Shown one piece after another: positions 8,518 through 18,149 of a stretch of 64,000 nucleotides of DNA. Under the pieces are notes generated by a model. It did no database searches. It was given only the letters and a program-made list of their open reading frames with translations, and had not been told where the DNA came from. A program made the translations under genes and the position numbers. Source of the DNA: Streptomyces fragilis (GTDB lineage Bacteria > Actinomycetota > Actinomycetes > Streptomycetales > Streptomycetaceae); NCBI RefSeq assembly GCF_003112515.1, contig NZ_BEVZ01000011.1, forward strand, positions 47,499 through 111,498. Direction: 5' to 3'. Each line of letters starts with the position of its first letter. Within the stretch, counting starts at the first letter, position 1.

Positions 8518-10215
8518 ATGACGTCCACCGTGCCCACCGCCGTCCCGCACCCCGGTGACGGGCTGCCCCCGGTCACCATGTTCGGCCCGGACTTCCCCTA
8601 CGCCTACGACGACTACCTCGCCCACCCGGCGGGGCTCGGCCAGGTGCCCGCCACCGAGCACGGCACCGAGGTCGCCGTCATCGGCGGCGGTCTGTCCGGC
8701 CTGGTCACCGCCTACGAGCTGATGAAGATGGGCCTCAAGCCCGTCGTCTACGAGGCGGACCAGCTCGGCGGACGCCTGCGCACCGTCGGCTTCGACGGCT
8801 GCGACCCCGACCTGACGGCGGAACTCGGCGCGATGCGCTTCCCGCCCAGCTCCACCGCGCTCCAGCACTACATCGACCTGGTCGGCCTGGAGACCAAGCC
8901 GTTCCCCAACCCGCTGGCCCCCTGCACCCCCTCGACGGTGGTCGACCTCAAGGGCGAGTCGCACTACGCGGAGTCGGCCGAGGACCTGCCCGAGGTGTAC
9001 CGCCGGGTCGCCGACGCCTGGGCCCGGTGCCTGGAGGAGGGCGCGGACTTCTCCGACATGAACCGCGCCATCCGCGAGCGCGACGTCCCGCGCATCCGCG
9101 AGGTCTGGGCCCGCTTGGTCGAGAAGCTCGACAACCAGACCTTCTACGGCTTCCTCTGCGACTCCCCGGCCTTCTCCTCCTTCCGCGACCGGGAGATCTT
9201 CGGCCAGGTCGGCTTCGGCACCGGCGGCTGGGACACCGACTTCCCCAACTCCATCCTGGAGATCCTCCGCGTCGTCTACACCGAGGCCGACGACCACCAC
9301 CGCGGCATCGTCGGCGGCTCCCAGCAGCTGCCGCTGCGGCTGTGGGAACGGGAGCCGCAGAAGATCGTCCACTGGCCCCACGGCACCTCGCTGAGCTCCC
9401 TGCACCCGGCCGGCGAGCCCCGCCCCGCGGTCACCCGGCTGCACCGCACGGCCGGCAACCGGATCACCGTCACCGACGCGGACGGCGACATCCGCACCTA
9501 CCGGGCGGCGGTGTTCACCGCCCAGTCCTGGATGCTGCTCTCCAAGATCCAGTGCGACGACGCCCTGCTGCCGATCGACCACTGGACCGCCGTCGAGCGC
9601 ACCCACTACATGGAGTCCAGCAAGCTGTTCGTGCCGGTGGACCGGCCGTTCTGGCGCGACAAGGACCCGCAGACCGGCCGCGACCTGATGTCGATGACCC
9701 TCACCGACCGGATGACCCGCGGCACCTACCTGCTGGACAACGGCCCGGACGGCCAGGCGGCCATCTGCCTCTCCTACACCTGGTGCGACGACAGCCTCAA
9801 GTGGCTGCCGCTGTCCGCCCACGAGCGGATGGAGGTCATGCTGAAGTCGCTCGGCGAGATCTATCCGAACCTCGACATCCGCAGCCACATCGTGGGCAAC
9901 CCGGTCACCGTCTCCTGGGAGAACGAGCCCTACTTCATGGGCGCGTTCAAGGCCAACCTGCCCGGTCACTACCGGTACCAGCGCCGCCTGTTCACCCACT
10001 TCGTGCAGGACCGGCTGCCCGAGGACCGGCGTGGCCTGTTCCTCGCGGGCGACGACATCTCCTGGACGGCCGGCTGGGCCGAGGGCGCCGTCCAGACCGC
10101 GCTCAACGCGGTGTGGGGCGTGATGCGTCACCTCGGCGGCGAGACCGACCCGACCAACCCCGGCCCGGGCGACGTCTTCGACGAGATCGCCCCGGTCGAG
10201 CTCCCGGAGGACTGA
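8518..10215 (+). CDS. flavin amino-acid 2-monooxygenase, DavB-like
   Basis: A 565-residue FAD-dependent amine-oxidase-superfamily enzyme. The dinucleotide-binding motif VAVIGGGLSGLVTAYELMKM is near residues 53-72, with GGRLRT and ELGAMRFP following. Near the C-terminus the FAD-contacting AGDDISWTAGWAEGAVQTALNAV block is intact. Long matches I recall from Pseudomonas lysine 2-monooxygenase (FGPDFPYAYDDYLAHPAGLG; GLETKPFPNPLAP; GQVGFGTGGWDTDFPNS; MTLTDRMTRGTYL) make DavB the closest model. The reaction would be oxidative decarboxylation of an L-amino acid to its acid amide. Tryptophan 2-monooxygenase (IaaM-type) and L-amino acid oxidases are alternatives in the same fold. AGGAG at 8503-8507 supports the ATG. 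Cytosolic, and forms an operon with the amidase. Confidence 0.88.
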   Translation: MTSTVPTAVPHPGDGLPPVTMFGPDFPYAYDDYLAHPAGLGQVPATEHGTEVAVIGGGLSGLVTAYELMKMGLKPVVYEADQLGGRLRTVGFDGCDPDLTAELGAMRFPPSSTALQHYIDLVGLETKPFPNPLAPCTPSTVVDLKGESHYAESAEDLPEVYRRVADAWARCLEEGADFSDMNRAIRERDVPRIREVWARLVEKLDNQTFYGFLCDSPAFSSFRDREIFGQVGFGTGGWDTDFPNSILEILRVVYTEADDHHRGIVGGSQQLPLRLWEREPQKIVHWPHGTSLSSLHPAGEPRPAVTRLHRTAGNRITVTDADGDIRTYRAAVFTAQSWMLLSKIQCDDALLPIDHWTAVERTHYMESSKLFVPVDRPFWRDKDPQTGRDLMSMTLTDRMTRGTYLLDNGPDGQAAICLSYTWCDDSLKWLPLSAHERMEVMLKSLGEIYPNLDIRSHIVGNPVTVSWENEPYFMGAFKANLPGHYRYQRRLFTHFVQDRLPEDRRGLFLAGDDISWTAGWAEGAVQTALNAVWGVMRHLGGETDPTNPGPGDVFDEIAPVELPED

Positions 10216-10242
10216 GCGGCGGCCGAGGGGCCAGGCGGCGGC

Positions 10243-10994
<752 letters not shown>

Positions 10995-11119
10995 GGGAGC
11001 AGGGTCGCAGTCCTAGGCTGACCGCGAGGTCGCCGTGCCGGTTGCTTCCTCCCTGCGGGGGACGCGGGCCACGGACCGATGACGCCGGAGCAACGCAGCA
11101 CCGTGGGGGAGCACCACTC

Positions 11120-12271
11120 GTGGACCGACCGGGCCAGGCGGGGCAGCCACCGCAGCGGCGCGCCCGGCACCGCAGACGGCTCCTGCTCGCGGCGTGGGCG
11201 GGGGTGGCCGCCGTCGCCCTGACGGCCGGCCTGGTGGCCCAGGCCGCCTCGGACACCCCGGCCCCGGCCGCCGACGGACGGGCGGACGCGGTGGCCGCGC
11301 CCGCGCCCTCGCCCGGGAAACGCGGGGCGTCCCCGTCCGCCCCGCCGCAGATCGCGTCGACCTCCTCGCCCCGGCCGGAACCGAGCCCCTCACCGAAGGC
11401 CGCCGACGACGGGCGGCTCTACCTGCACCCGGACTCGCAGGTGGGGGACTGGGTGCGGCAGAACCCGGGCGACCGGCGCAGCGCCGTCATCGCGCGGCGG
11501 ATCGCCTCCCGCCCCGCCGCCGTGTGGTTCGCCGACCCGAACGTCACCACGGTCACCGGCCACGTCCGCGCCGTCACCTCGCGCGCCGCCGCGCAGGGCC
11601 GGGTGCCGGTGCTGGTCGCGTACACTGTCCCGGGCCGGGACTGCGGGCAGTACTCGGCCGGCGGCGCCCAGGACCTCGACGCCTACGGCACATGGATCGA
11701 CCGGTTCGCCGCCGGCATCGGCTCCGGCGAGGTGATCGTGATCCTGGAGCCCGACTCGATCGCCCAGTCCCACTGCCTCTCCGAGAGCGACCGGAAGGAC
11801 CGCTTCGCCGCGCTGGCCCGGGCCGGGCGGGTCGTCAAGCGCCTCGCACCACGCGCCCGCGTCTACTACGACGCCGGGCACTCCGGCTGGAACCCGGCCG
11901 CCCAGCAGGCCGCGCTGCTGCGCCGGGCGGGCGCCGCCTCACCCCAGTCCTCGGACGGGATCTTCAGCAACGTCTCCAACTTCCGCACCACCGCCGACGA
12001 GGTGCGGTACGTCCGCGCGGTCCTGGACGCCATGGACGCGCCGGCGAGCCACGGCGCGGTGATCGACACCAGCCGCAACGGCAACGGGCCTCCGCCCGGG
12101 GGAGTGTGGTGCGACCCGCCCGGCCGGAAGGTCGGCCGGGCGCCCGCGCTGTCCCCGGGCGAGGCCCGTGTCGACGCCTATCTGTGGGTGAAGCTGCCGG
12201 GCGAGTCCGACGGCTGCCGGGGCAGGGCCGGCGCCTTCACCCCGGACTACGCCTACGAACTGGCGCGCTGA
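11120..12271 (+). CDS. secreted or membrane-anchored glycoside hydrolase family 6 protein
   Basis: A 383-residue GH6 (cellobiohydrolase/endoglucanase family) protein. Arg-rich residues 13-19 and a hydrophobic stretch 20-42 form a signal peptide or anchor, then comes a Pro/Ser/Ala linker to about residue 95 and the catalytic domain. GH6 landmarks are WFADPN, YTVPGRDCGQYSAGG with the acidic D174, VILEPDSIAQ with D212, the SNFRTTADEVRY loop and IDTSRNGNG. It has no carbohydrate-binding module, so soluble oligosaccharides or the cell's own surface glucan are possible targets as well as cellulose. GTG 11120 has GGGGGAG 8 nt upstream. Its 3' end overlaps the convergent permease gene by 19 nt. Confidence 0.9.
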   Translation: MDRPGQAGQPPQRRARHRRRLLLAAWAGVAAVALTAGLVAQAASDTPAPAADGRADAVAAPAPSPGKRGASPSAPPQIASTSSPRPEPSPSPKAADDGRLYLHPDSQVGDWVRQNPGDRRSAVIARRIASRPAAVWFADPNVTTVTGHVRAVTSRAAAQGRVPVLVAYTVPGRDCGQYSAGGAQDLDAYGTWIDRFAAGIGSGEVIVILEPDSIAQSHCLSESDRKDRFAALARAGRVVKRLAPRARVYYDAGHSGWNPAAQQAALLRRAGAASPQSSDGIFSNVSNFRTTADEVRYVRAVLDAMDAPASHGAVIDTSRNGNGPPPGGVWCDPPGRKVGRAPALSPGEARVDAYLWVKLPGESDGCRGRAGAFTPDYAYELAR

Positions 12272-13674
12272 CCGCCCTCGCCGTCCTCGCCCTTCGGGGC
12301 GGAGCCGGCGTCGTAGCGGGAGGTGCCCTCGTCGAGCAGTGGCTCCTGCGTCTTCATGTGGGCCGGGGCGAACACCCGCAGCGCGTGGTAGCCGGTGATG
12401 ACCACCAGGGTGCCCAGCGCGATGCCGCTCAGCGTGAAGGTGTCGGTGATCTTCATGGAGACGTTGCCGACGCCGATGATGATGCCCGCCGCGGCCGGCA
12501 CCAGGTTGAGCGGGTTGCGCAGGTCGACCCCGCCGTTGAGCCAGATCTGGGCGCCCAGCAGGCCGATCATGCCGTAGAGGATCACGGTGATGCCGCCGAG
12601 GACGCCGCCCGGGATGGCCGCGACGATCGCGCCGAACTTGGGGCACAGGCCGAACAGCAGGGCGAAGCAGGCGGCGGCCCAGTAGGCGGCCGTGGAGTAG
12701 ACGCGGGTCGCCGCCATCACGCCGATGTTCTCGGAGTAGGTGGTGTTCGGCGGGCCGCCCACCGCGGTGGAGAGCATGGAACCGATGCCGTCGGCGGAGA
12801 TCGCCTTGCCCAGCTTGTCGTCCATCGGGTCGCCGGTCATCTCGCCGACGGCCTTGATGTGGCCGGTGTTCTCGGCGATCAGGGCGATCACCACGGGCAG
12901 CGCCACCAGGATCGCGGACCAGTCGAACGCCGGGCCGTGCACGTCGGGCAGGCCGAACCAGGCCGCCTCCTTGACCCCGGAGAGGTCCAGGCGCCAGTGG
13001 TCGACGACCTTGCCGGTGGCGTCGGCGGAGTGGATCTGCCCGAGGACCGCGTCGAACAGCCAGGAGATCCCGTAGCCGAAGATCAGGCCCAGGAAGATCG
13101 CGACGCGGGACCAGAAACCGCGCAGGGCGATCACCGCGAAACCGGTGAACAGCATGGTCAGCAGCGCCACCCACTGGTCCTGCGGCCAGTAGGTGGTGGC
13201 GGTGACCGGGGCCAGGTTGAAGCCGATCAGCATCACGACGGCACCGGTGACCACCGGGGGCATCGCCGCGTGGATGATGCGGGCGCCGAACTTCTGCACC
13301 GCCAGGCCCACCAGGAACAGCGCCACGCCGACGCAGAACACCGCGCCGGTGACGGTGGCGCTGGATCCGCCCTGGGCGCGGATCACCGCGGCGACGCCCA
13401 CGAAGGAGAGCGAGCAGCCGAGGTAGCTGGGCACCCGGCCGCGGGTCACCAGCAGGAAGATGATCGTCGCGATGCCCGACATCATGATCGCCAGGTTCGG
13501 GTCCAGGCCCATCAGGATGGGGGCCACGAACGAGGCGCCGAACATGGCGACCACGTGCTGCGCGCCGAGCCCGGCGGTGCGCGGCCAGGAGAGCCGTTCG
13601 TCCGGGCGCACCACTGCTCCGGGCGCGGGCGTGCGCCCGTCTCCGTGCAGTTTCCAGCGCACGCCGAGGTCCAT
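12253..13674 (-). CDS. uracil/xanthine permease family (NCS2) transporter
   Basis: A 473-residue NCS2 (SLC23-like) nucleobase symporter with about 12-14 membrane segments. Family marks are QHVVAMFGASFVAPILMGLDP at the N-terminus, the substrate-site helix with PVVIALIAENTGHIKAVGEMTG, and the conserved TTYSENIGVMAATRVYS segment. It should import uracil or a purine base with protons. In the UraA family the two glutamates in the AEN and SEN segments contact the base. The C-terminal 30 residues are a hydrophilic tail that overlaps the GH6 gene. The ATG at 13674 has only a weak upstream GCGGAA. The exact base cannot be decided from sequence. Confidence 0.9.
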   Translation of the reverse strand: MDLGVRWKLHGDGRTPAPGAVVRPDERLSWPRTAGLGAQHVVAMFGASFVAPILMGLDPNLAIMMSGIATIIFLLVTRGRVPSYLGCSLSFVGVAAVIRAQGGSSATVTGAVFCVGVALFLVGLAVQKFGARIIHAAMPPVVTGAVVMLIGFNLAPVTATTYWPQDQWVALLTMLFTGFAVIALRGFWSRVAIFLGLIFGYGISWLFDAVLGQIHSADATGKVVDHWRLDLSGVKEAAWFGLPDVHGPAFDWSAILVALPVVIALIAENTGHIKAVGEMTGDPMDDKLGKAISADGIGSMLSTAVGGPPNTTYSENIGVMAATRVYSTAAYWAAACFALLFGLCPKFGAIVAAIPGGVLGGITVILYGMIGLLGAQIWLNGGVDLRNPLNLVPAAAGIIIGVGNVSMKITDTFTLSGIALGTLVVITGYHALRVFAPAHMKTQEPLLDEGTSRYDAGSAPKGEDGEGGQRASS

Positions 13675-13775
13675 AGATGTTCCGCTTTCTGGGGTTCCCT
13701 AGATCTCCGGGCCTGATCGCTTCTGTTCAACCGGAGGATCGCTGTCCGCATCATTGTGGCGGATGGCGACAGGGA

Positions 13776-15029
13776 TCACCCCGCGGGATGCTCCGAGGCC
13801 CGGGACGCACCGGACGACCCGGCCTGCTCGCCCTTCCCCGGCGCCGGTCCCGCTCCCCGGTCCCCCGCGCGCAGCACCCCGGCCAGGCCGGCCACCCCGC
13901 AGGCGAGCAGCGTCACCAGGGCGAACGAGACGACCAGGCTGGTGGCCTCGGCCAGCGCCCCGATCGCTCCGGGGGCGACCAGCCCGGAGGTGTAGGTGAT
14001 GGTGGCGACGCCGGCGATGGCCTGGCTCGGGTTGGGACCGCTGCGCCCGGCGGCGGCGAAGCACAGCGGCACCACCACGGCGATGCCCAGGCCCAGCATC
14101 GCGAACCCGGTCATCGCGACCGCCGGGTGCGGGGCGACGACCACCAGCACCCCGCCGAGCGCGGCCAGCGCGCCGCTCACCCGCACCGAGCGGACCGCCC
14201 CGAAGCGGTCGACCACCGGGTCGCCGGCGAACCGGGCCAGCGCCATGGTCAGGGTGAAACCGGTGGTGCAGGCGGCGGCCAGGGTCGCCGACGACCCGAG
14301 GACGTCGCGCAGGTAGACCGCCGACCAGTCGAGGCTGGCGCCCTCGGCGAAGACCGCGCAGAAGCCGATCGCGCCGATCAGCAGCGCGGACCGCGGCGGC
14401 AGCGCGAAGCGGGGCGGCGGCTCCTCGTCCACCGCGGCCCGGATGTCCAGCAGCCAGGAACAGGCGACCAGGCCCACCACGGTCAGGACCGTCGCGGCGA
14501 CCGCGAAGTGCAGGCGACCGTCCGCCTCCAGGTGCGCGGCCAGGGTGCCGCCCGCCGAGCCCAGCAGCGCGCCCGCGCTCCACATGCCGTGCAGGCCCGA
14601 CATGATCGACCGGTCCAGGCGGTTCTCCACCTCGACGCCGATCGCGTTCATCACCACGTCCGCCATCCCCGAGGTCGCGCCGTAGACGAACAGCGCCAGG
14701 CAGAGGGTGAGGAGGTTCGGGGCGAGGCCGGGCAGCACCAGGGACAGCGTCCACGCCGCGAGCAGCAGCCGCTGCGCCGCCCGCACGCCGAGCACGTGGG
14801 CGATCCGGCCGGCCAGCGGCATCGCCAGCGAGGCGCCCAGGGCGGGCATCGCCAGGGCCAGACCCAGCTGTCCGGCGCTCACCGAGGCGTGGTCCGCGAC
14901 CCAGGGCACCCGGGAGGCGAACGATCCCGCCACGGCGCCGTGCACCGCGAACACCGTGGCCACGGCGTAGCGTGCCTTCCGTACCTGACCTGCTGCGTAG
15001 GCCGGCCGGCCGGTCGACGTGTCGGACAC
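13776..15029 (-). CDS. MFS transporter
   Basis: A 417-residue major facilitator with 12 predicted helices, resembling the drug/sugar exporter-like YbjJ subgroup (FAVHGAVAGSFASRVPWVADHASVSAGQLGLAL at the N-terminus). The GTG at 15029 is chosen because GGGGAGGG precedes it by about 6 nt; a GTG at 15059 lies above that site. The C-terminal 30 residues are a hydrophilic Gly/Ser/Ala tail. A 15-bp palindrome lies in the short 5' region and may be its operator. It is divergent from the riboflavin operon. Substrate unknown. Confidence 0.85.
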   Translation of the reverse strand: MSDTSTGRPAYAAGQVRKARYAVATVFAVHGAVAGSFASRVPWVADHASVSAGQLGLALAMPALGASLAMPLAGRIAHVLGVRAAQRLLLAAWTLSLVLPGLAPNLLTLCLALFVYGATSGMADVVMNAIGVEVENRLDRSIMSGLHGMWSAGALLGSAGGTLAAHLEADGRLHFAVAATVLTVVGLVACSWLLDIRAAVDEEPPPRFALPPRSALLIGAIGFCAVFAEGASLDWSAVYLRDVLGSSATLAAACTTGFTLTMALARFAGDPVVDRFGAVRSVRVSGALAALGGVLVVVAPHPAVAMTGFAMLGLGIAVVVPLCFAAAGRSGPNPSQAIAGVATITYTSGLVAPGAIGALAEATSLVVSFALVTLLACGVAGLAGVLRAGDRGAGPAPGKGEQAGSSGASRASEHPAG

Positions 15030-15052
15030 GCGGTCCCTCCCCGAGGCGATCC

Positions 15053-15067
15053 GGTGCACCGTGCACC
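15053..15067. promoter_or_regulatory. palindrome GGTGCAC-C-GTGCACC
   Basis: A perfect 7-1-7 inverted repeat lies 24 nt upstream of the MFS start codon in the divergent region with the riboflavin operon. Typical shape of a TetR- or GntR-class operator; binding protein unknown. Confidence 0.45.
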
Positions 15068-15178
15068 GATCTGACCGTACACGTGAGCGACCACCCGATG
15101 TGAGTCAGTCCACAGGGGCGGCCTTCTGCGGGCACCGGGTGACATGGCACACTGGGCGTGTCAGATCAATGACCAACA

Positions 15179-15306
15179 GCGCACTCCGGGGTCGGTGAAA
15201 ATCCGAACCGGCGGTTACAGTCCGCGACCCGATCGCCTCCAGCGGTCGGTTGACCAGGTGAAATTCCTGGACCGACGGTTAAAGTCCGGATGGGAGGCAG
15301 TGCGCG
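15179..15306 (+). ncRNA. FMN riboswitch (RFN element)
   Basis: The closing helix pairs GCGCACT (15179-15185) with AGTGCGC (15300-15306). Between them are the RFN signatures: CGGGGTCGGTG near the 5' end, CCGAACCGGCGGT, ACAGTCCGCGACCCG, GGTGAAATTCCTGGACC, GACGGTTAAAGTCCGGATGGGAGG. FMN binding is expected to shut down the downstream ribE operon. About 230 nt of leader (15307-15537) separates it from ribE, enough for an expression platform, either a terminator or ribosome-site masking. I did not resolve which. The AGGAGG at 15523-15528 is the ribosome site it could control. Confidence 0.95.
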
Positions 15307-15537
15307 ACGGGCAGGCACGACCGTGCCGGGCCGTCGGAGCGGGTGATCGCCCGCGGGTCGTCGTCCTGGCCGTGCCCCAGGCGCGGCCGGCAGGCGCGTC
15401 CGCGTGGCCTTTCCCGTCCGGCGGGTCGTACGCGGCCGGGCCGAACGACCGGTGTCGAGCCGTCGGCCCGTGTGTCCCTGCCGTTCGTCGTCGGCAGCCC
15501 CGGAGTCCGTGCCCGTCACGGCAGGAGGACCCGGGAA

Positions 15538-16146
15538 GTGTTCACCGGCATCGTCGAAGAGCTGGGTGAGGTGACGGCCGTCGAGCAGCTCGACGACGCC
15601 GCACGGTTCCGGCTGCGAGGCCCCGTCGTCACCGAGGGCGCCCGACACGGCGACTCGATCGCGGTCAACGGAGTCTGCCTCACGGTCGTCGAGCACCAGG
15701 GCGACGAGTTCACCGCGGACGTCATGGCCGAGACCCTCAAGCGGTCCAGCCTCGGCGCGCTCACCGTCGGCTCGCGCGTCAACCTCGAGCGCCCCACCCC
15801 CGTCGGGGGCCGCCTGGGCGGGCACATCGTGCAGGGCCACGTCGACGGCACGGGCGCGATCCTGGACCGCCAGGCCTCCGAGCACTGGGAGGTCGTCCGG
15901 ATCTCGCTGCCCGCGGAGCTGTCCCGCTACGTGGTCGACAAGGGGTCCATCACCGTCGACGGCATCAGCCTCACCGTCGTCGAGGCCGGCCAGGACTTCT
16001 TCACGGTCAGCCTCATCCCCACCACCCTCGCGCTGACCACGCTCGGCACCAAGAAGGCGGGCGACCCGGTCAACCTCGAGGTGGACGTCGTCGCCAAGTA
16101 CGTGGAGCGGCTCACCCTCGCGGGCCGGACGGAGGGTGACCGGTGA
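15538..16146 (+). CDS. ribE: riboflavin synthase, alpha chain
   Basis: A 202-residue riboflavin synthase that dismutates two 6,7-dimethyl-8-ribityllumazine molecules to riboflavin. It has the usual two homologous barrels: MFTGIVEELGEV...GDSIAVNGVCLTVV and the second copy with GSITVDGISLTVVEA, and the family's HIVQGHVDGTG motif between them. GTG 15538 sits 9 nt after AGGAGG, and MFTGIVEE is the invariant start of the family. It overlaps the next gene by 4 nt (GTGA), so translational coupling is likely. Expression is under the upstream FMN riboswitch. Confidence 0.96.
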   Translation: MFTGIVEELGEVTAVEQLDDAARFRLRGPVVTEGARHGDSIAVNGVCLTVVEHQGDEFTADVMAETLKRSSLGALTVGSRVNLERPTPVGGRLGGHIVQGHVDGTGAILDRQASEHWEVVRISLPAELSRYVVDKGSITVDGISLTVVEAGQDFFTVSLIPTTLALTTLGTKKAGDPVNLEVDVVAKYVERLTLAGRTEGDR

Positions 16147-16787
16147 ACTGGCTCAACGCGGAGGCGTTCACCGTCCTCGGGCAGGACATCATCTGGTCCG
16201 ACCTGATCGGCAACACCCTGGGCCTCTTCGCGCTCGCCCTCGGCTGGCTGCGCAACGTCTGGACCTGGCCGCTGCAGCTGGTCTCCGGCCTGGTGCTGAT
16301 CGCGGCGAACATATCCGTGCAGCAGGCCGGCGGCGTCGGCAAGCAGCTGGTGGTCGTCGCGGTGGCCGTCTGGGGCTGGCGCGCCTGGCAGCTGGGCCGC
16401 CGGACCTCCGCGGACGGCGCCGTCCAGGTCCGCTTCGCCACCTGGACCGAGCGCGGCCTGCTCGCCGCCGGCGCCCTGGCCGGAACCCTCGCCGTCGGCG
16501 GGCTGTTCACGCTCTTCCCCACCCTGTCCTGGAGCCCCTGGGCCGACGCCTACATCTTCGTCGGGACCCTGGTCGCCATGTACGCGCAGGCCAAGGGCAT
16601 GGTCGAGTTCTGGTTCGCCTGGCTCCTGGTCGACCTGGTCGGCGTCCCGCTCAACTTCGCGGGCGGACTCGCCTTCTCAGGTCTCATCTACCTCGTCTAC
16701 GGGGCACTCGTCCTGTGGGGCATGCGCGACTGGTGGATCCGCTCCCGCGCAGCCCAGCGACCCGCCCTGGAAGGAACGCCGGCATGA
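16143..16787 (+). CDS. pnuX: PnuC-family transporter, probably riboflavin uptake (PnuX)
   Basis: A 214-residue membrane protein with about seven hydrophobic segments and PnuC family features (WPLQLVSGLVLIAANI near residue 45, AQAKGMVEFWFAWLLVDLVGVPLNFAGGL near 150, with the conserved W...V transport-site region). PnuC itself moves nicotinamide riboside, but PnuX members inside FMN-riboswitch operons of actinobacteria take up riboflavin, and the operon position here supports that. The start GTG overlaps ribE's stop and its own stop overlaps the ATG of ribBA (ATGA), so these three genes are tightly coupled. Confidence 0.88.
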   Translation: MNWLNAEAFTVLGQDIIWSDLIGNTLGLFALALGWLRNVWTWPLQLVSGLVLIAANISVQQAGGVGKQLVVVAVAVWGWRAWQLGRRTSADGAVQVRFATWTERGLLAAGALAGTLAVGGLFTLFPTLSWSPWADAYIFVGTLVAMYAQAKGMVEFWFAWLLVDLVGVPLNFAGGLAFSGLIYLVYGALVLWGMRDWWIRSRAAQRPALEGTPA

Positions 16788-18097
16788 CGGCTCCCGCCTG
16801 GACCCCGAACCCCCGCCACCCCGAGGACCCCGACGCCCTGATCCTCGCCCTCGACCCCGTCGAGCAGGCGATCGCGGACATCGCGGCCGGCCGCCCCGTG
16901 ATCGTCGTCGACGACGAGAACCGCGAGAACGAGGGCGACCTGGTGATCGCCGCCGAGGCGGCCACCCCCGAGGTCGTGGCCTTCATGATGAGCGAGTGCC
17001 GCGGGCTGATCTGCGCCCCCATGGAGGCCGACGAGCTCGACCGCCTGCGCCTGCCGCAGATGGTGCAGGACGAGGCGAACACCGAGTCCATGAAGACCGC
17101 GTTCACCGTCTCCGTCGACGCCACCGCCGCCCACGGCGTCACCACCGGCATCTCCGCCGAGGACCGCGCCGCCACCCTGCGCCTGCTGGCCGGCGGCACG
17201 GCCGGACCGGACGACTTCGTCCGCCCCGGCCACGTCTTCCCGCTGCGCGCCCGCCCCGGCGGCGTGCTGGAGCGCCCCGGCCACACCGAGGCCGCCGTCG
17301 ACCTGGCCCGGCTCGCCGGGATGCGGCCCGCCGGCGTCATCGTGGAGATCGCCGGGGAGGACGGCCGGATGCTGCGGCTGCCCGACCTGGTGCCCTTCGC
17401 GCGCAAGCACGGGCTGACCATCGTCTCCATCGAGGACCTGATCGCCTACCGGCGCTCCGCCGAGCCCACCGTGCGCCGCGAGGCCGAGGTGCGCCTGCCC
17501 ACCCGCTTCGGCGACTTCACCGCCTACGGCTACCGCTCCACCGTCGACGGCGTCGAGCACGTCGCCCTGGTCCGCGGAGACATCGGCGACGGCCGCGACC
17601 TGCTGGTGCGGCTGCACTCCGAGTGCCTCACCGGCGACGTCTTCCACTCGCTGCGCTGCGACTGCGGCCCCCAGCTGGAGGCCTCGCTGGAGCGCATCCA
17701 CGAGGCGGGCCGCGGGGTGCTGGTCTACCTGCGCGGGCACGAGGGCCGCGGCATCGGCCTGATGTCCAAGCTGCGCGCCTACGAACTGCAGGAACGCGGC
17801 CACGACACCCTCGACGCCAACCTCGAGCTCGGCCTGCCCGCCGACGCCCGGGACTACGGGGCCGGCGCACAGATCCTCGCCGACCTCGGCGCCCGGACCG
17901 TGCGCGTGATGACCAACAACCCCGACAAGACCGACGCCCTCGCCCGCCACGGCATGGAGATCCTCTCCCGGATCCCGATGCCCGTGCAGGCCGGCGAGCA
18001 CAACGTCCGGTACCTGCGCACCAAGCGCGACCGGATGGGCCACGACCTGCCCTGGCTCGACCAGGACGGCGCGGTGGCCGGCTGCGGCGACCAGTGA
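16784..18097 (+). CDS. ribBA: bifunctional DHBP synthase / GTP cyclohydrolase II
   Basis: A 437-residue fusion catalysing both entry reactions of riboflavin synthesis. The N-terminal half (about residues 25-230) is 3,4-dihydroxy-2-butanone 4-phosphate synthase with the acidic DDENRENEGDLV loop, MMSECRGLICAPM and RPGHVFPLRA...GHTEA. The C-terminal half is GTP cyclohydrolase II with the zinc cysteines in HSECLTGDVFHSLRCDCGPQ, GRGIGLMSKLRAYELQ, and MTNNPDKTDAL. AAGGA at 16771-16775 supports the ATG. Both active sites look complete. It lies between pnuX (4-nt overlap) and ribH (52 nt downstream). Confidence 0.97.
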   Translation: MTAPAWTPNPRHPEDPDALILALDPVEQAIADIAAGRPVIVVDDENRENEGDLVIAAEAATPEVVAFMMSECRGLICAPMEADELDRLRLPQMVQDEANTESMKTAFTVSVDATAAHGVTTGISAEDRAATLRLLAGGTAGPDDFVRPGHVFPLRARPGGVLERPGHTEAAVDLARLAGMRPAGVIVEIAGEDGRMLRLPDLVPFARKHGLTIVSIEDLIAYRRSAEPTVRREAEVRLPTRFGDFTAYGYRSTVDGVEHVALVRGDIGDGRDLLVRLHSECLTGDVFHSLRCDCGPQLEASLERIHEAGRGVLVYLRGHEGRGIGLMSKLRAYELQERGHDTLDANLELGLPADARDYGAGAQILADLGARTVRVMTNNPDKTDALARHGMEILSRIPMPVQAGEHNVRYLRTKRDRMGHDLPWLDQDGAVAGCGDQ

Positions 18098-18149
18098 CCC
18101 ACCGATCCACCCCCCGTCCCACCCACCCCGAAGCACCCCAGGAGAGCAC

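Noticed and set aside
8308..10131. A 607-codon minus-strand open frame opposite the DavB-like gene.
   Set aside because: Same kind of shadow; no recognisable motif and the + strand frame matches an enzyme throughout.
12253..12271. Frameshift or assembly error at the overlapping GH6 and permease ends.
   Set aside because: Both reading frames end cleanly; a 19-nt convergent overlap is unremarkable.
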